NCBI RefSeq assembly: GCF_000801105.2
Contig: NC_079514.1
Coordinates: 30,739,075 to 30,803,074, forward strand
Length of the DNA: 64,000 bases
Source of the DNA: Raphanus sativus
Taxonomy: Eukaryota; Streptophyta; Magnoliopsida; Brassicales; Brassicaceae
Reading direction: 5' to 3'
Shown here: in pieces, positions 37,956 to 48,361 of the stretch
Position numbering within the stretch: the stretch's first letter is position 1
Layout of the letters: each line of letters begins with the position of its first letter
Notes under the pieces: generated by a model
The model's input: only the letters and a program-made list of their open reading frames with translations
What the model was told of the DNA's origin: nothing
Database searches by the model: none
Made by a program: the position numbers and the translations under genes

Positions 37956-39230
37956 GGTTAAATAAAGTAATTCAGTAAACCAAATACACAAAAACATAAA
38001 ATCTTAACTAAATCATTATATGCTATTAATATTATTTTTAATTTTTCTTATAAAATATATATAAAATGTTCTATCTAACAAGATCCATTATGCTTAAGTT
38101 AAAATCAAATATTAATACTATAAATGTATACTATTGAACTGAACTAAATTACAGAAAAACTAAAATATAAAATATAAGATACTTAGTAGTATCTCATCAT
38201 TGGACTTCACAAATTTAGACTTATTTTTAACATATTTTATACTTAAGCTATCATTATTATATTAGTGAGATATTTAGTGACTATCTCACCAATAAAGTTG
38301 CTCTAAATGAGTTTTTGTGAGAATATTACTAAAAGATACATTAGTAGTGTATGGAACGCAAAAAGTCACTCTGGTAGACATAAATATTTTTTCTGTGATG
38401 TGCATAATTTGTAGATGAAAAAGCCTTCGGACAGCTGAGAAGATATGTATCATATATTTATGAAGTAACAAAATGGTGTAAATATCTATTTGGTTGGTAG
38501 AATTCAGTGTAAGCTGGGGTTTTTTTTAATTTGTGACTTTTTAGTATGCTTCTCATTGTTTAAAAATACACCCTCTTCATTTTCTAGCAACAATTTATTT
38601 ATTAATTTTAATTAAAATAATTTGGTATATCTTCGTACATCATTATTTCACACATATTTATAATATATATATATAATATGTATAAATAAAATATTTTTAC
38701 TTTTATTTTGATATATATATATATACACGTTAATATTTTTGATCTTTAATTTGGTGCACCATGCTAAAAATGGACAAGAGGCTTGTGGATGTCTGTCTCT
38801 TGGTGGATATGATTAAAATGGAAAAGTTTGTGGTGGATAGTAAAATCATTTTGATCTCAACAGTAATATAGATACATAGCATATACAAAGTATCGTGGAT
38901 TAGATAATATAAACAAATGTCACGGATTATGACATCATTACAAAATAAAAATGAGTTAGAATTCATAACAAAAAGACAATATTTAGATAGCAAATTATAT
39001 ACATATACTATATAACTGTATAAGAAAATAATTAAACTGTGGACATGATTGTGGTGGCATATATTTGGTGGATGTGCATTTTGTAGACAAACACCTAACA
39101 GACTTTCATGTAAAATTTTATTTTGGGATATTCTTTTTGTGGACACAGTATTAGCAAATAAGATAATGACAAAATAAAATGGATAACATTCTATGGACAA
39201 AAAAATTGTGAACATTATTTCATGGACATA
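37956..39230. other. AT-rich intergenic DNA
   Basis: A 161-codon minus-strand ORF (38730-39215) has low-complexity, hydrophobic content and no recognisable domain. Repeated gtggata/gtggacat motifs between 38780 and 39220 suggest degenerate repeat DNA. Confidence 0.4.
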
Positions 39231-39790
39231 CTATTTTTTTTTACAACAATGAAATTACAAACTATCAGCTATGTATATCCTATCCAGAGAACTAGATCGG
39301 CGGCAGAGAGTCGACATAGAACATAGCAAAAGGAGAACTCCTAGTACCTCATGCTAGCTTGTCTGCTACTAGATTATGTGCTCTCATAATATATTGGATC
39401 TTGAAGGTAGGAAAAAAAGTCTTACTGCGCTGGAATTTCTCTAAGTGTGTAGCAAAAACTGATCATTCTACAGGTGATGACACCATCTTTACCAGTTGAG
39501 AACAGTCTATTGCGAAAATTACGTCTGAAAATTTGAGAATCTTCATACACTCTATAGCCCATATCAAAACTTCACATTCGTGAAAACAACAATGTTTGTA
39601 ATCTTTACATTTATAAATGGGAAAAAGGGAGAAATATGTCATGCAAGAAAACATCAAAGTAAGCATATCATTCCAAATCTGATGTGAATAAAATGTGAAG
39701 ACAGATTTGTAAAAACCTGCTCTGTGGGATCCAGGTTGGTCATGTAGAGTACTGATCCCAACCTTCACCTATAAACCCCAAGCTCTTTCT
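39231..39790 (-). mobile_element. LINE 3' fragment with RNase H-like domain
   Basis: A poly(T) run at 39231-39240 on the plus strand is the poly(A) tail of a minus-strand element. Upstream in its own direction are HECEVLIWAIECMKILKFSD, VIFAIDCSQLVKMVSS and, after a frame change, AHNLVADKLA. These are the same RNase H-like blocks as in the LINEs at 8615 and 15690. It is 5'-truncated and disrupted. A matching right-hand target duplication was not found, so the right border is approximate. Confidence 0.7.
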
Positions 39791-40818
39791 AGTTAAGTTG
39801 TTGGTGCGCTTGGCGTTCCTCGAACCCAAAACTTCATCCTTTAACAATCTTTCATATGAAAAACTGTCACCAATTGATCAATTTCTTTTTATATTTGTAA
39901 ACTGTAATATAATGGACAATCTTTTTATATAAAAATCAATATATAATTTTAATTATACATATAGAATTATATTCATATATAATTATATAATAAATATTAA
40001 TGTCCTAAAATCTATACATGCTTTACAATCATATATAAAGATTTTATAAAAATTTATAAAATTATTTATGATGTCTTACAAGCAGAATCATTTTTAAATT
40101 AAATCAGGAAGCTATTCATGGGATTTAAGCCCATAGTATTAATTATTTATCATAATTTTGAAATTATTTATAAGAGCATATAAATCATTTATAGAATAAA
40201 AAAGAGAATCAAAATCTATATTATTAAATTGAATTACAAATAGGACTAACCTTCTTTTCAACAAGTTATTATATTAATTATCATTATATGTTTATTCAAT
40301 TTAACAACTTCATTAATTATACTACCTTAACAATACGTCACATCATTAATTATATTTTCATAATAATATTGGTGCAGATTTGTATTTAGTAAACCTTAAA
40401 TTAATTTGTATCAGTTATAACATTCAAAATAAATAACTGGGTTTTTTCATATGGTTAGAAGTTTAGTTTAGTCTGTTTTATTAAAAAAAAACAATTATCT
40501 TGGTTTCACTAGTGAAAAACATAGTAGCCAAACACACAATTCAGACACATGGTTTATGTGAACAAAACAACAATTTAAATCAAAATAATAAAAACATATT
40601 ACATTTATTGTCAGTTAATATTCTGCTCTATATAACTATTTTATTAAATAAAAATTCTTTCCATTTCACTTAATTTATCCAAAAGATAGAAATAGTTTTT
40701 TTATTTGCTTACAAAATCAGCTAGGCGTGGACGTTTCCATTCAGATACAGGTTATTTCTTTCGGGTAACAGTTTTCTTGGGTTTTGAAATTAGGTTTTGC
40801 TTGGATATTATAAATTTA

Positions 40819-40915
40819 TGTCTTAAACTAATATATTAATTATTAATGTATCTTTGTACAAGGCAACCTTTTCTTAATTATTAATGTCTTAAACTAATAT
40901 ATTAATTATTAATGT
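40819..40915. repeat. 31-bp duplication with a 35-bp templated filler
   Basis: tgtcttaaactaatatatta..aatgt occurs at 40819-40849 and 40885-40915. The filler between them contains 24 bp (40853-40876, core tgtacaaggcaacctttt) identical to 41535-41558 in the RLP24 upstream region. Confidence 0.8.
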
Positions 40916-41468
40916 CTTATAAAGTCTATACATGCTTTATATATCAATTATAAAGATTTAAAAATATTTATGAAATGGCTTATGAAAATTTATATCAGAA
41001 ATTTAATTATAAGACCATATAAATCATTTAAAAGAGAAAATATATATTTTGGAGAATAATGAAAAAAGTTTGATAGAAAATGTTATTTATTTAATTCAAA
41101 ACAACTAAAATAATCTGATAATTGCATATAAACATAAATATGGGATAAAAGCTTTAAATATTTGAAGAATTATTAAATATTTATCAGTTATTTTATATCA
41201 AACTTATGGAAGATTTACGACTGAAAATTAGTTTGTCTTAAAGTCAAATGAGGTAATAGATCATATAATGTGATGATTATACAGTATTTTAAAATAGATT
41301 TTTTTGTTCACTAATCATGAATCAAAATCATGTAAAATTAATATTATTGAACTTTTACTAAATCTTATGTTTTTAAAAATATAACAATGAGGTTTTTGAT
41401 TTTTAAATTATTTGGAATTGGAAATAATATTTTTAATTATTGTTCAAAATTACTAGACATTGTAAAAG

Positions 41469-41469
<1 letters not shown>

Positions 41470-41502
<33 letters not shown>
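41470..41502. repeat. (AT)n microsatellite
   Basis: About 16 AT units, 140 bp upstream of the RLP24 site II cluster. Confidence 0.9.
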
Positions 41503-41504
<2 letters not shown>

Positions 41505-41645
41505 CAATATTCATATTTACACCACCTAGTATTTTTTGTACAAGGCAACCTTTTCTTACTAAGGCATGACCCTGTCAATGAGGTGCCTTTTCCTTTCAAA
41601 CCTCTATAAACTTTTTCATCATCATTGCAATTTCCCCATGTTTAA

Positions 41646-41776
41646 TGGGCCAAGAAACATAACAAATGGTTGGCAACATTGTTGGGCCCGTGGGCTTAAA
41701 ACTGAAATATTAATGAACTTAATTATTATGAGCCACATATATAACGCCACCGCTTAGGTTTCATCATAAACCCTAA
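41646..41776 (+). promoter_or_regulatory. Site II elements and telo-box upstream of RLP24
   Basis: TGGGCC at 41646-41651 and 41683-41688 and TGGGCT at 41691-41696 are site II motifs. AAACCCTAA at 41768-41776 is a telo-box, near the probable transcription start. This pair is the established signature of plant ribosomal-protein and ribosome-biogenesis promoters (TCP and telo-box binding factors). It agrees with the RLP24 identity. No TATA box is needed in this class. Confidence 0.75.
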
Positions 41777-41881
41777 GGGAGATTCTCCTCTCTGCATCCT
41801 CCGTCGTCTCTTACAACTCTCCTCTCTGCCGAGTGTTTCTGAGCGAAACTCTAATTTGCTTGCGACTCGTATCACTTGCAG

Positions 41882-42016
41882 GTTCGTTCCCTTTCTATCT
41901 CGTTCGATTAGTGTTTTTTTTTTGATTTATCTCAAATTTACATTTAGATAACGAAACTAGTAATTAGATGTCGGCCTGAAGCTCTCGTATGTTGTGATTT
42001 ATGTGTGTTCTTGTAG
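41882..42016 (+). other. 5'-UTR intron of RLP24
   Basis: Donor cag|gttcgt and acceptor ttcttgtag|ggg bracket 135 bp with a T-rich tract. The intron lies 24 bp before the ATG. A leader intron is common in plant ribosomal and translation-factor genes. It is inferred from splice signals only. Confidence 0.6.
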
Positions 42017-42040
42017 GGGAACTTGTAAGGAGGAGACAAG

Positions 42041-42934
42041 ATGAGATTGGTCAAGTGTTGGTTTTGCTCTTCTACGATATATCCTGGACATGGTATTCAG
42101 TTTGTCCGCAACGATGCAAAGGTATAAAAATTACATAATTCATTTACTTCTCTACCTTTTGGCTATGGACCGCATAGGCTCTTTAGTTCTATAGATGTGA
42201 ATGTCTCGTTGCTTCTATTCTTACCGTTTAATTGTGTTTTGTGGCTATGAGTTTTTTTATATAAGATGGGAGATTCTTTTTTTTTTCACTCTCTTAAGCA
42301 TATTGTGATTGAGATGCAAGTATTGTTGTCCTTTTTTTGCAGATTTTTCCGGTTCTGTAGGTCTAAGTGCCACAAGAACTTCAAGATGAAGAGGAACCCT
42401 CGTAAAGTGAAGTGGACTAAAGCCTACAGAGCTGCACACGGAAAGGACATGACTCAGGTACTTCTTAATACTCTAATACTCTTTCAGTAAAGCTCTCTTA
42501 GATGAGTCTCTAATTATCACGCCTGTCTTCCTTTTCCACCAAAAAAAATAGGATAAAACATTTGAGTTTGAGAAGAAGAGAAACAGACCCGAGAGGTATG
42601 ATAGGAACGTTACGGAGGATACTCTCAAGGCCATTAAGAAGATTGATAAGATCAGAAGCACTAGAGAAGCTGACCACATCAGCAAGAGGTAATACAATAC
42701 TTATTCCTTAATATCTCATAAAGATGCTTGAAATAAGACTCTGATGAATTGTTTTTTTATTTATTGTGTAGGTTGAAGCCAAACAAACAGAAGGCACTCA
42801 AGAGTGATCTCAAGGAGATAGACCAGCACATTAATTTGATCAAGGCACCAGGTTCGCAGCAACAAGACTCAGAGAAGGTGAAAGTTATGGTCTCCAGCAA
42901 CAAGTCTGTTCAAAACGAAGCCATGGAAGAGTGA
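42041..42934 (+). CDS. RLP24: RLP24-type ribosome biogenesis protein (L24e family), frame broken by one base
   Basis: Homologue of yeast Rlp24, a placeholder for ribosomal protein eL24 on nucleolar pre-60S particles; the Arabidopsis counterpart is recalled as At2g44860. Coding exons: 42041-42121, 42343-42457, 42552-42688 and 42772-42934, all GT-AG, about 165 residues. Exon 1 reads [24 protein letters not shown], with the CxxC half of the zinc site. Exon 2 supplies the other half in [10 protein letters not shown], then [13 protein letters not shown]. The rest is Lys/Arg-rich ([16 protein letters not shown]). A 5'-UTR intron lies at 41882-42016. Oddity: exon 2 starts atttttccgg with five Ts, whereas the conserved NDAK-xFRFC junction needs four. 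As written, the spliced frame stops within a few codons. Everything else is intact, so a homopolymer sequencing error is the simplest explanation; a true pseudogene is possible. The C-terminal half diverges from the Arabidopsis form as I recall it. Confidence 0.85.
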
Positions 42935-43239
42935 TTATGTGGTAACATTTGAGGATCCATTTAGAAGATGTATTCACTATACTCCGAAGCTGGTGTTGTC
43001 TTTTTAAAAAAAAAGAGTTTTAAGATTGTTTTGTTTTTGCAATGTATTAAATTGCCTGATACAACGAAAACAAATTTAAGTAGTATTTTATGTCTGCCTT
43101 TTAAGTATATTTCTTTTCTTTTCATCTCGAAAATATACTTTCATAAACAAAGAATCCAAGTTTTGAAGCTTGGTTAGCTAGGAGAGCCTGATGGAAGCAC
43201 TCTACGTATTGAAATCCTAAACCATAGAAATCCTAAACC

Positions 43240-44470
43240 ACCTTAAAAGATTATGAAGGAAAAGAACTCTCTGCCGAGTTTCTTGAATGTCCCAAATGCG
43301 ATATCTTCTTCCACAAGGAATGTATCGAGTTATCTCCAGAGGTGATCACTCATTATTTCCATCCCCAACGCGTGAAAGTCTATCTGATAAAAATGGTTGC
43401 ATGTGTTGTTCCCTGTGCGGTGAAGAACTTATGTTACTGGTGTATCGCTGTCTCATATATGCGACTTCAGATTGGATATGTCTTGTACCAAGAACCCACC
43501 GTTGCTTGAGATTGACCAACCTAAGGTGGATCAACATAAACTCCACCTCCTGATGAAGAAAGTTTCCTTCACTTGTGATGCTTGCGGGTTCAAAGGTGAT
43601 CGATCTCTTTATATGTGTCCACCTTGCAACTCCATGTACCATATCCGTTGTGTCTACTTTCCCAGATGACTCTCAACAACGCAGTCCACAAAAATGTTAA
43701 AGTTAGTGATGCAAGTAAAAGATGTCAAGCTTGCAAGTTACCTGTTGTTTATAATCCTTACTTCTGCTGCTACAAGGGCTGTGAGTTCTTCCTTCATGCA
43801 AGCTGCGCTAATCTTCCTCGGAAAAAGAGATCTATGCTCCATAAACATCCACTTGAACTAGACAGGAAATCTACAATAAGGACACAGTTTCATGCAAAAC
43901 ACTTTTGTTGCAGTGCTTGTGGCCAGTTCCATGATGGGTTCAAGTATTCATGTTGTGACTTCAACTTGGATGTAGGAAGTGCTTCAATCACTTTGCCCTT
44001 CAAAACATCAATTCATGACCACCTTCTTACCATCAAATCAAATGACCTCCAAGTATGTAGCGTCTGCAAGTTAAGGACCTCCTCCCTGTTCTGTCTTGTG
44101 GTACATGTGGTTTCCATTTGGGGTTTGATTGCGCTCAGTAGCAAGACACAAGTATGATGACCATCTTCTCAGCTTAGACTTTTGGAAAGATGAGACATGT
44201 GAAGGTGATTACTGGTGCGAGATATGTGAGAAGAAGACAGGTGGGAATGCATTGTTCTAAACAGTGCTTCAAGTTGTTTAGCCATGAGTTTGAGGTGGTG
44301 ATCTGGTGGAGAACAGTTTGGCTGCTCTAAGACATTTCTTCATATGTGGCTTGGAATGCAAAGGGCTTGAGGTTATAATGAGCAAAGGTGGTGGTGGTGG
44401 TGATAAGTACTTGTGTTCTTCTAGCTGTTTGATGACAAACCGTGGTCTTCTAATGAATTTGTAATCCATC
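43240..44470 (+). pseudogene. DC1 (C1-clan zinc finger) protein pseudogene
   Basis: Fragments of a plant DC1/CHP-rich protein appear in several frames: FLECPKCDIFFHKECIELS, then NGCMCCSLCGEELM, then VSFTCDACGFKGDR...MYHIRC, then CQACKLPVVYNPYFCC..FFLHASCANLPRKKR, FCCSACGQFHDGF, CSVCKLR, and DYWCEICEKKTGG near 44200. Each is a CxxC...HxxC type module. At least four frame changes and in-frame stops break it, and there is no convincing start codon. DC1 proteins bind zinc and are a large expanded family in Brassicaceae with mostly unknown roles. It begins about 300 bp after the RLP24 stop. It is more decayed than the DC1 gene at 48362, so it is not just an assembly problem. Confidence 0.8.
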
Positions 44471-44479
44471 GATGAGCAT

Positions 44480-45080
44480 TCTAGTGTTCATACAATATCT
44501 CTCTCTCATACAATTTGTTCTAGTTGACTAGTTCTCTCTATCCATCATCAACCTAGCATAAAGTCTCCTCTTATAACTAATTGAGACTTACTAGACATAA
44601 GATGCGCCTCTTCTCAGAGAGTGTTTGAGTCTCTGATTTGATGCCATCATGAAAGAAAATGATGAGCTTCAGTTTCTTCTGTTCTAAAGGCCCCTTTACG
44701 AGTTTAGACCAATTCCACAGAACTCCTCTTTGGTCTACATGACTCTCTGTATCCACACACTTCTTCTTTCTTCTTAGTATACTTATATTTTTCCTTTCTC
44801 GATTTTTTTTTTGGTTTCTTAGTGACTTGAGACCTGAGAAACTTCCAAGCATCCTGAAGCTTACTTCACTGGTACAACCTTTGTTAGAATATCAGTTGGA
44901 TTCCAGATCATTGAGATTTTATCCACTTTAATCCTTCCCTCACATTCTTTTCTCTCGTGAAATATTGAGTTCTTTGCCAATGACATTCTGTGAATCACAC
45001 AGTAGCTACTTTCAGCTTGAAATGTGCTTCAGGTGGAGTGCTAACAGACTTGAACTCCTCCATCTTGTATGTACACAACT
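44480..45080 (-). mobile_element. Ty1/copia remnant (end of RT and RNase H)
   Basis: Minus-strand pieces read MEEFKSVSTPPEAHFKLK (end of the reverse-transcriptase region), then CDSQNVIGKEL, and VDKISMIWNPTDILTKVVPV (end of RNase H), with stops and frame changes between. The motif NPTDILTK differs from NLADSFTKG in the copia at 26600, so this is another lineage. Low-complexity sequence between 44480 and 44820 may be its decayed 3' end. Confidence 0.65.
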
Positions 45081-45090
45081 CGGGACGGAC

Positions 45091-45139
45091 ATGACTCGGG
45101 TATTTTTTTTTTTTTTTTGCTAAATGACTCAGGTATTTT
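45091..45139. repeat. Micro-insertion: T(n)-gctaa between 16-bp direct repeats
   Basis: atgactcgggtatttt (45091-45106) and atgactcaggtatttt (45124-45139) differ at one base and flank a 17-bp insert of Ts plus gctaa; the minus strand reads ttagc-A(n). Confidence 0.75.
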
Positions 45140-45330
45140 AAAATACTATTAAACGAGGAGCCAAATACTTTGCGTATTATTATAACAAATAGAAATGAGT
45201 TCATGATTTCCAACCGCTGCTGATGCTGATGAAAGGAGTTTTTAGATTATTTTCGTTTTACATATGTATATTTACTTGAGAACATCTCCAATAGCGCTCT
45301 ATAATCTCCTCTATATTTTACACTAAAACA

Positions 45331-45392
45331 GAGTAACTCTATTATAGAATTGAATTTGTTCCAATGGTTTACTCTATAATAGAGTTACTCTA
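45331..45392. repeat. MITE fragment with an 18-bp perfect hairpin stem
   Basis: agagtaactctattatag and its exact reverse complement ctataatagagttactct are about 25 nt apart. The surrounding ctccaatagcgctctataat is a familiar edge of Brassicaceae MITEs. Borders are unclear. Confidence 0.5.
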
Positions 45393-45525
45393 TAAATAGA
45401 GTGAATTATAGAGTTATGTTGATTTCCACTCTAGAAACAACGTCAAGTAGTCACATTATTCAAAAACTATCGTAAACATCTTTTTCTTTTTCTTTGTATA
45501 TTTTTTTTGAAAGACAGAGTTGAAA

Positions 45526-46484
45526 TCCCGTAAATTATCTGAAAAATGATTTGACATATATCGTCTCTACCATCAATTTCACTGAAAAGTGACATAACAT
45601 ATTAAAATTGATGACATAACTAATGACAAAATATGACATAATAATAACACTTAATGTTGATTTCTATTTTTGATATTTTTTTAGAATATGAAAATAACTC
45701 ATAATTACCATAAAATAAATATATTTGAATATCACATTTAAATAGTGTAATAAGTATAAAATATTTATAAATTTCGAAACATTATTTATTTATTATTATT
45801 ATCATATAATTTTATTACTAAACAAGATTTTCAAGATTTTTACATTTTTAAAAAAAGTTTATACTTTTAATCGTGACACAATTTCTCCTATTTATATTTT
45901 TAAACTTTAAATTTTAGAAATTTTATTTAATTTTAGTTTTGATGATTATAAAAATTGTCATTTCATCTTTTTAAAAAAAATTATCTCGACCATCAATTTC
46001 ATTAAAAAGTGACATAGCATACTATAATTCATGACATGACTAATGACAAAATATGACATAAAATAAAATGACAAAATATGACATAAAATAAAATTTAATG
46101 TTGATTTTTATTTTTGGTAAATTTTCAAGAATATGGAAATAACTCATAATTACCATAACATAAATATATTTGAATATCACATATAAATAATGTAATAAGT
46201 ATAAAATATTTATAAATTTCGAAATATCATTTATTTTATTTTTATAATCATATAAATTTTATTACTAAACAAGATTTTCAAGATTTTTTTTATAAGTTTT
46301 TTAAATTTAAACTTTCAATCGTAACACCGTTTGTCTCCTATTTATATTTTTAAAACTCTATTTTAAAAATTATATTCAATTTTATTTTTTGATAATTATA
46401 AAAATTCATTTCATTTTTTTGAAGAAAATTTATACAAATTGATTCAGTATATATTAACCAAAAGAAATAAATGAAAATCTATCT

Positions 46485-46534
<50 letters not shown>

Positions 46535-46729
46535 GTATATATTTATTAAATATAACTTAAAATAAATCAAAATATATTTTATCTTATTGTATGTTTAACT
46601 AAATTAAAATTTAGATCAGAACATTTATAGAAAAATAAAAAAAATATTGAATATTAACATAATTTTATTTTTAAATATAATTTAAACTTAAACATTTTAT
46701 TACTGTATATGGTTCTGGAAAACATCTGC
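45526..46729 (+). mobile_element. Older Helitron with 420-bp tandem repeats
   Basis: Same family as 21094-22180. It has a start-like A|TCCCGTAAATTATCTG, two tandem units offset by 420 bp (from about 45560 and 45980) with shared blocks such as tgacaaaatatgacat and aatatggaaataactcat, and a decayed end ggttctggaaaacatCTGC|T aligned to the intact ggtgcaggaaaacacCTAG|T. Its right half is also present right of the gap (52747 to about 53517). Confidence 0.55.
46489..46525. repeat. (AT)n microsatellite
   Basis: AT run inside the old Helitron 45526-46729; repeated near 53281-53318 right of the gap. Confidence 0.9.
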
Positions 46730-46953
46730 TACTATTTTGAAAACTTTGCATTGAGAGTTGATCTTAGTATCATTCCTCTCTGTATCAGTACGCAAGGATT
46801 CACTTTCCTTTTTCCAAGTTAATCAAAACCCATTTGGTCTCTCTATCAAATACCTAGCGGGCTATAGAAGATAGGAAATGTCCCCACAGAATTATTCTAA
46901 ACTATAGTTACATGTAATCACTATAAAAGTTAAATCAATGAATTAATAGTTAA

Positions 46954-46985
46954 CTAGATTAGGACCCGCCCTAAAAGGCGGAAAT
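46954..46985 (-). mobile_element. Helitron 3' terminus
   Basis: On the minus strand ccgcc-tttta-gggcgg forms a hairpin followed by gtcctaat and CTAG before T. The matching 5' end was not found, so the extent to the right is unknown. A second reading of the same site is near 53755. Confidence 0.5.
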
Positions 46986-47061
46986 TGATTTGTCAAATTT
47001 CAATTAATAATCTATGGTATATATAATATGTGTATATAATATATATATTTTGTGTAACATT

Positions 47062-47092
<31 letters not shown>

Positions 47093-48361
47093 TAGACATA
47101 TATAATATTTTATTAAATATATATAGAATTTAATAGTGTATAATTTGTGTTGTACTTGTTATTAGTTTGTATTTAATCTTCTTTTATTTTTAGTATAATA
47201 ATTTGTCTTGTCACACTTTTTATTTTTTAACTTATACACATAGTTATGTTTTTTTTTAAAAAAAAACTTATACACATAGTCTCGTAAAATGTAATATATA
47301 AAAAAACATATTTAAAAAATCTACTGACCATATGCCACCATTATTTGGTTGTTTGAACAAAAAAAATCATGTTCTTGCATAACTGTGTATGTTGTGATAT
47401 GATGTAGGTGAAAAGTAAATATATGGAAGTAAAGTTAGTGATACGAACATGAGCCTATGTTGGTCTATGCCACAATTATTTGGTTTTTGGAAGATCAATG
47501 AACATAAGTATAGACGGTCTTTGTATGCTTACGTTGTAAATAAATCGGATATTTTTTCTCTTATGTTTGGAATGATATGGAACTCGCTATTTAAGAGTGG
47601 TTCAATTTTATATGATCTAATTATATTAAGAGATTAACCAAAAATACTATAAAAGTGTTACTAGTTAGGTTTAACTAATCTATGTTGGTTAAAATTTGGT
47701 TTAATTTAAGTTGGTAGGTTGCATTGTATAAGAGGCACGATATATTCTAGCACCAACTATGAAAGAGTCCAAAAATTTAAATGAGAACTTCAATAGTAGA
47801 TAATCTCTAAATTAATAGATTAGATTATGAAAATTTCATTTGCATTATTTTTTTATTGTGGGTAATTTAAAAATATAAGAACTGTTAAACTTACTAAACA
47901 AAAAAGTTGTCAACAGTTTAAACCTAATGTTTTTTGTGTAGTGCATATATATATAATGACTTGAATTCTAGTTAAGGAAAAGAACAATACATAGTTTTTG
48001 GAAATTAGCTTTAATCTAACTATAAGAGCAAAATAATAAGAATCTCTGCAAGGTGTCACTTAATAGGCAAATGGACTGCATTCTCTTAACGTATATTTAT
48101 ACTTTACTTTTGAAAATCAAATAGGTATTTAGTTGTACTTGTACCAGTTGAAGAAAAATTAAACTATAAAATCTACTATCCAATAGATGTAGTATAATGT
48201 TACAAAATAAGTCATTTCTTATTCCTGTTTTTTTTTTCCTCTTTAATATACAATTTTTTTTCCTGCAAAAGAAGAAGAACAAATAGAGAAACGAGAAGCT
48301 GATCCATTTTCCATTACAAAAAAAAAGAGAAGAGAGTTCCAGTACAGCAACCATCCATAAA
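46986..48361. other. AT-rich 5' flank of the DC1 pseudogene
   Basis: Probably the body of the Helitron ending at 46954 plus the DC1 promoter. A 62-codon ORF (47449-47637) has no recognisable domain. Confidence 0.4.
47229..47280. repeat. Micro-insertion: tatg-T(n)-A(n) between 16-bp direct repeats
   Basis: aacttatacacatagt at 47229-47244 and 47265-47280 flanks a 20-bp insert of a T run and an A run. Also present in the second reading of the segment near 54030. Confidence 0.85.

Larger units (their letters stand above)
39791..41640. other. AT-rich intergenic DNA upstream of RLP24
   Basis: Two diverged direct copies of a block with ctatacatgcttta..aaagattt lie near 40008 and 40930. The templated duplication is at 40819. 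No gene seen. Confidence 0.5.

Noticed and set aside
38730..39215. 161-codon minus-strand ORF
   Set aside because: Low-complexity hydrophobic content with repeated gtggata motifs and no recognisable domain; not accepted as a gene.
47449..47637. 62-codon ORF (MSLCWSMPQLFGFWK..), also at 54208
   Set aside because: No recognisable domain, no start context or partner exon, and it lies in Helitron-associated DNA.
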